A stretch of DNA of 13,772 bases from Candidatus Woesearchaeota archaeon. GTDB taxonomy: Archaea > Nanobdellota > Nanobdellia > SCGC-AAA011-G17 > UBA489. The notes beneath the pieces are model-generated. The model was not told where the DNA came from. It did no database searches and worked only from the letters and a program-made list of their open reading frames with translations. The position numbers were made by a program, and so were the translations under genes. Location: positions 1 to 13,772 of the forward strand of contig JACOVP010000041.1 of NCBI GenBank assembly GCA_016177265.1, in the 5' to 3' direction. Within the stretch, counting starts at the first letter, position 1; every line of letters starts with the position of its first letter. Positions 7,838 to 11,698 of this stretch are shown here, piece after piece.

Positions 7838-7978
7838 ATGAAACAAGAAACAATCACGATTCCAAAAGAAGAATATGAGCACCTCAAGAAATTAGAAGAG
7901 TTAGACTTTGACCTCATCAGACAATTTGTCAGCAGCCTTGAAGACTTAAAACAAGGTCGTTTTAAGAGACTTGCCTAG
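7838..7978 (+). CDS. Short antitoxin-like protein, partner of the convergent RelE-like toxin (module 1)
   Basis: A 46-codon gene: ATG at 7838, stop TAG at 7976-7978. The product begins MKQETITIPKEEYEHLKKL and ends with SSLEDLKQGRFKRLA. An N-terminal beta/helix start and a C-terminal helix carrying an S-L/I-E-D-L/I-K-x-G-R-x-K-R motif look like archaeal RelB-type antitoxins. The same C-terminal motif recurs in the second antitoxin of this window, QSIEDIKKGRVKRV at 9803-9844, which is strong internal support that both are real. It has its own leaderless promoter. Its last 17 bases overlap, on the opposite strand, the end of the RelE-like toxin gene, so the pair is convergent instead of forming the usual antitoxin-toxin operon. 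It is expected to bind and neutralise the toxin and may repress; no separate DNA-binding domain is obvious in so short a chain. Confidence 0.78.
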   Translation: MKQETITIPKEEYEHLKKLEELDFDLIRQFVSSLEDLKQGRFKRLA

Positions 7979-8279
7979 CTATTTTTTCAGCCAGTATTCT
8001 ATATTCTTTCAGATGTTCTTTGATATGGTCGATGGTTGCTTGTTGATCTTTTTTTCCGCTTGTTGCAACCAGTAAAACAAGATGCAAATCTTCATACACA
8101 AGGTAATAAATTCTCTTGCCCCCAATACGTTTTTCTCGTAAAAACTTATAGCTTAATGGACTTCCAGTAAAAGGATTTTCTTTGAGTGCATATGGCAATT
8201 TATCTGCTGCTTCTTTATCGGTTTTGTCCCATTTATTCAACTCTCTTAAGTAAGTATCAGTTCCTATGACAGCAAACAT
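7962..8279 (-). CDS. RelE/ParE-family toxin (module 1)
   Basis: A 105-residue RelE-superfamily protein, usually a ribosome-dependent mRNA endonuclease. The family pattern is seen as LKENPFTGSPLSYKFLREK (33-51), then the basic beta-hairpin GGKRIYYLVYED (53-64), then a strand ending ATSGKKDQQATIDHI and a C-terminal helix. It aligns along its length with the toxin at 9852-10166 (shared NP-aromatic-x-G-x-PL, LREK, RxYYL and QQ-x-x-I positions). The ATG at 8279 has a good ribosome site, AGAGGT, about six bases upstream, and lies 14 bases beyond the stop of the zinc-ribbon gene, so the two form one minus-strand operon. The antitoxin is not in this operon but encoded convergently downstream, overlapping by 17 bases. 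Whether it cleaves mRNA or acts on gyrase cannot be told from sequence. Confidence 0.85.
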   Translation of the reverse strand: MFAVIGTDTYLRELNKWDKTDKEAADKLPYALKENPFTGSPLSYKFLREKRIGGKRIYYLVYEDLHLVLLVATSGKKDQQATIDHIKEHLKEYRILAEKIARQVS

Positions 8280-8294
8280 ACAATACCTCTTTGC

Positions 8295-8690
8295 TCATAA
8301 CCTTCCTCTATTATGATCAATAATAGTCTCATAAATACTCCATGCCTGACAACATGCACAACTTTTTTCATAGTCTTTACATTTTTTGCCATAAAGTTTT
8401 TCAAGCAACTCTTCTAACCAGCTTTCATGCGATGCTTCTTCATAGCAGTCATTACATTCCCAATATTCTACTTCTTTTTCTTTTCCTGTCCATTTGACAA
8501 CATCCACTTTCTTACCCAACAACTTACTTGTTCCTACCTTTTTATAGTCTCCTTTGCCAACTGGGATTTTCATAGTATTGAAGTAATGCCCATTTCTGTA
8601 ATGTCTATCTGAGTAAATGGTGATTTGTATGCGTTTACTACAAACTAGACATTTTCTGTTAATTTTTCTAACTGTTTTTTGTTTAGGCAT
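8295..8690 (-). CDS. Zinc-ribbon protein of unknown function, first gene of toxin operon 1
   Basis: A 131-residue protein I cannot assign to a named family. Two CxxC knuckles, CLVC (14-17) and CNDC (79-82), probably form one zinc ribbon that encloses a beta-rich middle with a His/Tyr-rich loop (YSDRHYRNGHYF, 26-37) and a VDVVKWTGKEKEVEYWE segment (62-78). A second cysteine cluster (104, 111, 113, 114) near the C-terminus could bind another metal. No signal peptide or membrane helix is seen. The ATG at 8690 is leaderless-compatible with a TATA box 26 bases upstream. The RelE-like toxin follows after 14 bases with its own ribosome site. Possible roles are a nucleic-acid-binding regulator or an unrelated passenger gene; its place ahead of a toxin parallels the nuclease-like gene ahead of the second toxin. 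Confidence 0.75.
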   Translation of the reverse strand: MPKQKTVRKINRKCLVCSKRIQITIYSDRHYRNGHYFNTMKIPVGKGDYKKVGTSKLLGKKVDVVKWTGKEKEVEYWECNDCYEEASHESWLEELLEKLYGKKCKDYEKSCACCQAWSIYETIIDHNRGRL

Positions 8691-8711
8691 AATTATATTA
8701 GTTTTGCTTAA

Positions 8712-8758
8712 GGTTTTTATACTCTTCTATCAGAATATATTTCGGAAACTTTCCGGAA
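8712..8758 (-). promoter_or_regulatory. Promoter of the zinc-ribbon/toxin operon with an upstream palindrome
   Basis: Read on the minus strand, TATAAAAACC (8712-8721) is centred 26 bases before the ATG at 8690, predicting a leaderless mRNA. Just upstream, at 8743-8755, is the perfect inverted repeat CGGAAA-C-TTTCCG, overlapping the palindrome TTCCGGAA at 8751-8758. This is a possible protein-binding site; no regulator is known. Confidence 0.5.
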
Positions 8759-8766
8759 TAACAAGT

Positions 8767-8784
8767 ATTCATAAAAAGAAAATA
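8767..8784 (-). terminator. T-rich terminator tract after tRNA-Gly
   Basis: On the minus strand the tRNA is followed directly by TATTTTCTTTTTATG, two oligo-T runs of four and five, the type of signal that suffices for archaeal termination. A small inverted repeat GAATA-5-TATTC (8756-8770) overlaps its far end. Confidence 0.5.
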
Positions 8785-8858
8785 TGCGGTAGCCGGGATT
8801 TGAACCCGAATCACCGCCTTGGCAAGGCGATATTCTAACCAGGTTAAACTACTACCGC
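8785..8858 (-). tRNA. tRNA-Gly (anticodon GCC)
   Basis: The minus strand folds as a complete 74-base tRNA. The acceptor stem is GCGGTAG with CTACCGC, and the discriminator A is at 8785. The D arm has GTTT/GAAT with two wobble pairs and GG in the loop. The anticodon stem is TCGCC/GGCGG with loop TTGCCAA, giving anticodon GCC at positions 34-36. The variable loop has four bases, and the T arm is TCGGG/CCCGG with loop TTCGAAT. There is no intron, and CCA is not encoded (the sequence after the discriminator is TATTTT), as is common in archaea. It decodes GGC and GGT. A TATA box on the minus strand (CTTTAAATAG, 8884-8893) lies about 30 bases upstream, and a T-rich tract follows the gene. Confidence 0.96.
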
Positions 8859-8883
8859 ATAGCTTAAACAACTTTAAAAGAGA

Positions 8884-8918
8884 CTATTTAAAGATTATGA
8901 CCTATAAACTTATATACC
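8884..8918. promoter_or_regulatory. Divergent promoters for tRNA-Gly and the lipoprotein gene
   Basis: CTATTTAAAG at 8884-8893 is the TATA box for the tRNA (minus strand). CTTATATACC at 8909-8918 (plus strand) is centred 25-26 bases before the ATG at 8939, predicting a leaderless lipoprotein mRNA. Confidence 0.55.
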
Positions 8919-8938
8919 ACCTAAACTTATAATTTTTT

Positions 8939-9607
8939 ATGAAACTTAGATATACCATATTAATTATTTTCTTACTCCTCTTTGTAACCAGTTGTACACA
9001 AATAACCCCAACTAGTGAAGATAGTGAAGAAAAAGTTGCTATCGGCGGAGAACTAATCAAAAAAGATATTGAATCACCCCACCCCTATCCCAACAGCAAG
9101 GAGGGTACAAAACTAGTCTGGTCATCTACTCTAGAGCATCCAAAAGCAACAAGCTTAAGACTGCACGTGAAGAAAATGGAACTAAGGTCTTACTCGAAAT
9201 GGGTGAATAAAGGAGAAACTGAAGTCAGAGGAATAATTATATATCCTAATACTCTAGAGCTGATTCCAGACGTAAAACTGTGGTCTGGTGATTATCTTAT
9301 ACTTAAGGACAGTAGAGGAACAATACTACAAATAATAGGTGGAGCTTGTCCCCATAATGAGTCCTTAGGGTATGAAGATAGCTGCACTGAAGATGGTTTC
9401 TGGTTGCCCACGATTTACGATAACAAGATAACCCTAGAACTGTATGCAGATGAAAAGGAGAATGCTTATGGGCTTTCTATAGATAAATATCTGAGAGGAT
9501 TTACTCCAGAAGAAGCTGACGCTGCAAACAGGAAAGACTTGGAAAAACAGTATAAAGAATGCGAAAAACAGGGTATTCCTCGAAATGAATGTCCCATTTT
9601 GAAATAA
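8939..9607 (+). CDS. Putative exported lipoprotein, 222 aa, function unknown
   Basis: The N-terminus has a short basic start, a strongly hydrophobic core and a lipobox-like VTSC, with the cysteine at residue 19; this predicts export and lipid anchoring to the outer face of the membrane. A polar linker rich in Ser, Glu and Thr follows (about 20-50), then a predicted beta-rich domain (about 55-175) with two cysteines in GGACPHNESLGYEDSC that could form a disulfide, and a charged helical tail (about 185-222) containing CEKQGIPRNEC, another possible cysteine pair. I recognise no enzyme or binding motif. The gene stands alone between the tRNA and the second antitoxin, with its own leaderless promoter. 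It is separate in direction and promoter from both toxin operons, so a functional link to them is not supported. Confidence 0.75.
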   Translation: MKLRYTILIIFLLLFVTSCTQITPTSEDSEEKVAIGGELIKKDIESPHPYPNSKEGTKLVWSSTLEHPKATSLRLHVKKMELRSYSKWVNKGETEVRGIIIYPNTLELIPDVKLWSGDYLILKDSRGTILQIIGGACPHNESLGYEDSCTEDGFWLPTIYDNKITLELYADEKENAYGLSIDKYLRGFTPEEADAANRKDLEKQYKECEKQGIPRNECPILK

Positions 9608-9655
9608 AGCTTGAAGATCGTTCTACAAACTTCGAAAAAGAGGAGAGTAAAAGCG

Positions 9656-9674
9656 GAAAAATTACGGTTTTTTC
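9656..9674 (+). terminator. Candidate terminator after the lipoprotein gene
   Basis: GAAAAA-TTACGG-TTTTTTC forms a weak AT-only hairpin ending in a six-T run, about 50 bases after the lipoprotein stop and before the antitoxin 2 promoter. The T run alone could act as an archaeal terminator. Confidence 0.35.
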
Positions 9675-9683
9675 ACCAGAAAG

Positions 9684-9692
9684 ATTATAAAG
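9684..9692 (+). promoter_or_regulatory. TATA box of the second antitoxin (leaderless)
   Basis: ATTATAAAG is centred 25 bases before the ATG at 9713. It resembles the ATTTATAAAG ahead of the first antitoxin in both sequence and spacing. It also decides the start: the frame is open back to 9611, but that part lies upstream of the predicted transcription start. Confidence 0.6.
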
Positions 9693-9712
9693 GAGAGAAA
9701 GAGAAAAACCAT

Positions 9713-9850
9713 ATGAAAACTATAACCGTGCTTGAGAAAGAAGAACAAATAAAGAAAGTAAAATCATTACCCATAGATGAAGAGTTATATAGCCAACTCG
9801 TGCAAAGCATTGAAGACATCAAGAAAGGTCGAGTAAAGCGTGTAAGATAA
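9713..9850 (+). CDS. Short antitoxin-like protein, partner of the convergent RelE-like toxin (module 2)
   Basis: A 45-residue protein beginning MKTITVLEKEEQIKKV and ending with the helix QSIEDIKKGRVKRVR. The ending matches the first antitoxin (SSLEDLKQGRFKRLA), giving a shared S-L/I-E-D-L/I-K-x-G-R-x-K-R-L/V signature; the lengths are 45 and 46 residues. The reading frame extends upstream to an ATG at 9611, but the TATA box at 9684-9692 points to leaderless translation from 9713, and the extra 34 residues would be a very basic tail absent from the paralogue. Its stop is separated by one base from the stop of the convergent RelE-like toxin. It is expected to neutralise that toxin. A specific interaction is inferred from position and from the parallel with module 1. 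Confidence 0.78.
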   Translation: MKTITVLEKEEQIKKVKSLPIDEELYSQLVQSIEDIKKGRVKRVR

Positions 9851-9851
9851 G

Positions 9852-10166
9852 TTACTTCTTCCTCATAAGCGCTTCCAATTCTTCCCGATATTGATCAAGT
9901 AATAAGTGAATAGTATTAATGACTAATTGTTGAGTATCTTTATCACTGATGCCCGCCATATGTACTGCCTTCCATTCTTCAAAGATCAAGTAATAAACGC
10001 GAAATTTGCCCTGTTTTTTCTCACGCAACCATTTTGTCCCTAAAGGATCACCGACATAAGGATTTATCGCTAACTGATCTTCGACAGCAAGCAACCATGG
10101 TTCAAGTTCCCGCGGATATTTTTTTAATTGTTTGAGAAACGTTCCAGAACGATAAACAACATACAT
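9852..10166 (-). CDS. RelE/ParE-family toxin (module 2)
   Basis: A 104-residue RelE-superfamily protein paralogous to the toxin at 7962-8279. Shared features in order are an N-terminal strand and TFLKQLKK helix, LAINPYVGDPLGTKWLREK (33-51), the basic hairpin KFRVYYLIFEE (54-64), the SDKDTQQLVI stretch (74-83), and a long charged C-terminal helix. The conserved arginine and tyrosines of the hairpin are where RelE-type toxins carry mRNA-cleavage residues, but activity is not proven. The ATG at 10166 lies three bases from the stop of the preceding nuclease-like gene and is preceded by a strong GGTGAGGTG ribosome site inside that gene, so the two are co-transcribed. The antitoxin is convergent downstream, one base away, the same layout as module 1. 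Confidence 0.85.
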   Translation of the reverse strand: MYVVYRSGTFLKQLKKYPRELEPWLLAVEDQLAINPYVGDPLGTKWLREKKQGKFRVYYLIFEEWKAVHMAGISDKDTQQLVINTIHLLLDQYREELEALMRKK

Positions 10167-10169
10167 TTC

Positions 10170-10556
10170 TTAGCACCTCACCTTCATAATCCCTACACCT
10201 GGAGGATATTTCCTTATTTTCTCCAGTAATTGTTCCTCAGTCTCAGAATGCAGAATTTCATACACTACTCCTTCTGTAATATCCAAGACATCACATCTAC
10301 TACCATTGAGAAAAATCGCCTCAGTCAGAAAATCATGCTTCATTTCTAACAACCAGCAACAAATTTCAACTTTTTTGTAGATATGCAGTAAACTTTCACC
10401 CAAGGAAAACCGAATGCAGTTGAGATGGTTGCCACAGCGGTTGCTAAACCTGACTAAATTGAGATGATTGCGAACATGGTATCGCCTATACTTATGATTG
10501 AGATAGGCTCTCCGTTTGGCTCTATAGTAACTAGCTTTGATTTTTGCATAGTCCAT
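10170..10556 (-). CDS. Nuclease-like (PD-(D/E)XK-type) small protein with a basic repeated N-terminus, first gene of toxin operon 2
   Basis: A 128-residue protein. The C-terminal two-thirds (about 53-128) has a pattern that resembles archaeal proteins with a restriction-endonuclease-like fold: GESLLHIYKKVEICCWLLE, then FLTEAIFLNGSRCDVLD, then VVYEILHSETEEQLLEKI. Acidic positions Glu79, Asp89 and Glu100 are placed like an active site, but the usual lysine of the E-x-K motif is not evident, so catalysis is uncertain. Residues 1-52 are rich in Lys, Arg, Tyr, His and Asn and contain a 13-residue near-tandem repeat (HLNLVRFS at 31-38, HLNCIRFS at 44-51). The ATG at 10556 is chosen because a TATA-like GCATATTAATC (minus strand, 10576-10586) lies 25 bases upstream; a GTG at 10562 would add two residues. 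The RelE-like toxin follows after three bases. The role is unknown. Confidence 0.65.
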   Translation of the reverse strand: MDYAKIKASYYRAKRRAYLNHKYRRYHVRNHLNLVRFSNRCGNHLNCIRFSLGESLLHIYKKVEICCWLLEMKHDFLTEAIFLNGSRCDVLDITEGVVYEILHSETEEQLLEKIRKYPPGVGIMKVRC

Positions 10557-10629
10557 GAACACAGTGTTCTTGCAAGATTAATATGCTTTGCTGAGAAAAA
10601 ACCGGAAATATACGGTTCTAGATCGAAAT

Positions 10630-10662
10630 AATTCCGATAACAGCAGAATATTTTACGGAATT
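10630..10662 (+). promoter_or_regulatory. Promoter of the tripartite module flanked by an inverted repeat (candidate operator)
   Basis: AATTCCG at 10630-10636 and CGGAATT at 10656-10662 are perfect inverted 7-base arms with 19 bases between them. The TATA-like AATATTTTA (10647-10655) lies between the arms, next to the right one, so a protein bound across the repeat would block TBP. Predicted transcription start is near 10677. Autoregulation by the module's own products is plausible but untested. Confidence 0.5.
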
Positions 10663-10686
10663 TTAGCACAAAGAGTTATTTAGTCT

Positions 10687-11034
10687 ATGTACGCATCAGT
10701 TTGCATGAACGTAGAAGCAATGAAAAAGATTCTTCAGAATTGCACTGAAGAGAACATAATTTTTGATGAACCGCATGTTTCCGAAAGGTGCAGAGAATAC
10801 AAGATAACAAAAGAAAACATTCTGTATATTATGTTTAAGGAAACTAATACACTAATAAATGTTATTGAAGATAGGCCACAAGTCTATAAAATATATTTTA
10901 GATTGAATAAACGGCGGCAGCTAAAGATGATAATAGATCTTCTTGAGCTTAAAAAAGTGAGAATCAGGACACTAAGAACTTTAGATAGAAAGGTATATAA
11001 AAACCTACAACTAAGGAGAAAAGGAAGATGGTAA
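10687..11034 (+). CDS. DUF4258-like putative toxin (tripartite module, gene 1)
   Basis: A 115-residue protein resembling the DUF4258 family, small proteins with a RelE/BrnT-like fold found in toxin-antitoxin-like pairs. The matching pattern is FDEPHVSERCREYKITKENIL (26-46; histidine and arginines followed by the helix-start K-I-T-K), then a strand pair around VIEDRPQVYKIYFRLNKRRQLKMIIDL (59-85) and RIRTLRTLD (92-100), with a very basic tail. The start could also be the ATG at 10705; the one at 10687 leaves a leader of about 10 bases from the predicted promoter. It overlaps the next gene by seven bases. Acting as the toxin of the module is inferred from family context and basic surface; a DUF assignment from pattern alone could be wrong in detail. 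Confidence 0.7.
   Translation: MYASVCMNVEAMKKILQNCTEENIIFDEPHVSERCREYKITKENILYIMFKETNTLINVIEDRPQVYKIYFRLNKRRQLKMIIDLLELKKVRIRTLRTLDRKVYKNLQLRRKGRW
10994..11003 (+). promoter_or_regulatory. Internal TATA box ahead of the DUF2283-like gene
   Basis: TATATAAAAA lies inside the 3' end of the DUF4258-like gene, 29 bases (centre) before the ATG at 11028. It would allow the second and third genes to be transcribed without the first. A ribosome site AAGGAG at 11013-11018 serves the longer transcript. Confidence 0.45.
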
Positions 11035-11360
11035 CGGCAAACAAGTACTATTTTGATTATAGTGCATATTCGGACATTTTACATGTTCAGAAGAGAGAGA
11101 CACATACAAAAGGAAGTGCTGAAATTGGTGACTTCTGTATCTGTTTTGGAAAAAAGAACGAAATTGTTGGTATTGAAATAGAACATGCTTCAGAATTCTT
11201 TAGTCAGTTAGATATAACAAAAGAGCAATTAACAAAGATCACCGATGCAGAATTAATCATAGACAAGAGAAATTCTCAAGCGCATGTTATTTTTCTCAAA
11301 TTAAAATTTCCTACGGCAGTAAAAAAGATTTCAATCCCTATGCAAGTGATAACAGCGTAA
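11028..11360 (+). CDS. DUF2283-like putative antitoxin (tripartite module, gene 2)
   Basis: A 110-residue protein whose N-terminal half matches the DUF2283 pattern: YYFDYSAYSDILHVQ (7-21; the family's aspartate-rich YYDxxxDxLYI strand), then GDFCICFGKKNEIVGIEIEHAS (35-55-like segment, with the family's NEIVGIEI-x-x-AS ending). The C-terminal half (about 60-110) is an extra lysine-rich beta/helix region not typical of the short family members. DUF2283 genes are often next to DUF4258 genes and are regarded as antitoxin candidates. It has an AAGGAG ribosome site nine bases upstream, overlaps the DUF4258-like gene by seven bases, and is followed after eight bases by the zinc-ribbon/AbrB gene. Family assignment is by eye; the antitoxin role is inference. 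Confidence 0.72.
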   Translation: MVTANKYYFDYSAYSDILHVQKRETHTKGSAEIGDFCICFGKKNEIVGIEIEHASEFFSQLDITKEQLTKITDAELIIDKRNSQAHVIFLKLKFPTAVKKISIPMQVITA

Positions 11361-11368
11361 AAACTACT

Positions 11369-11698
11369 ATGAAATGTCCAAGATGTGAATCCAATTTAAG
11401 GAAGGTACGAGTAGCATTTGAAGGAGCAAAACAACGCGCTCTTAGCTATCAATGTTCTAACCCTGATTGTATCTATTTTGAATTCGAAGAAGAATCATCG
11501 AAAAAAGTACTTGCAGAGTTAAAGGCAAAAGAGACACAATTAAGAATAAAACAAAAAGTAGTGAAGCTTTCCAAAGGAAGATTGGGGACATACTTCAACA
11601 CAAATATTATAAGAAGTATTGATCTCAAGCCAGGTGAAGATATCTACGTCTCAGTGCCAGATAAGAAGCATATTATTATTTCTCGAGAAAAAAGCTAA
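11369..11698 (+). CDS. Zinc-ribbon (YgiT/MqsA-like) + AbrB-like DNA-binding fusion (tripartite module, gene 3)
   Basis: A 109-residue two-domain protein. The N-terminus is a zinc ribbon with CPRC (3-6) and C29/C34 as ligands, like the YgiT/MqsA-type N-terminal domains of some antitoxins. After a charged helical linker (about 42-64), the C-terminus (65-109) reads KLSKGRLGTYFNTNIIRSID then LKPGEDIYVSVP and KHIIIS, the swapped-hairpin layout of AbrB/MazE/SpoVT DNA-binding domains. It is a good candidate for the module's transcriptional repressor and could bind the AATTCCG inverted repeat at the promoter. It is the last gene of the module, eight bases after the DUF2283-like gene. Its stop TAA interlocks with the stop TAG of the convergent lipase gene (CTAA at 11695-11698). 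Confidence 0.75.
   Translation: MKCPRCESNLRKVRVAFEGAKQRALSYQCSNPDCIYFEFEEESSKKVLAELKAKETQLRIKQKVVKLSKGRLGTYFNTNIIRSIDLKPGEDIYVSVPDKKHIIISREKS

Noticed and set aside
8617..8838. 73-codon plus-strand open frame
   Set aside because: It runs antisense through the start of the zinc-ribbon gene, its promoter and most of the tRNA-Gly gene; its hydrophobic residues derive from the AT-rich promoter region.
8785..8858. tRNA 3' end as an active attachment site
   Set aside because: No second copy of the tRNA 3' sequence and no integrase gene could be found in the window, so an integrated element is not supported.
9611..9712. 34-codon upstream extension of the second antitoxin
   Set aside because: The TATA box at 9684-9692 and a candidate terminator lie inside it, and the matching antitoxin of module 1 has no such extension.
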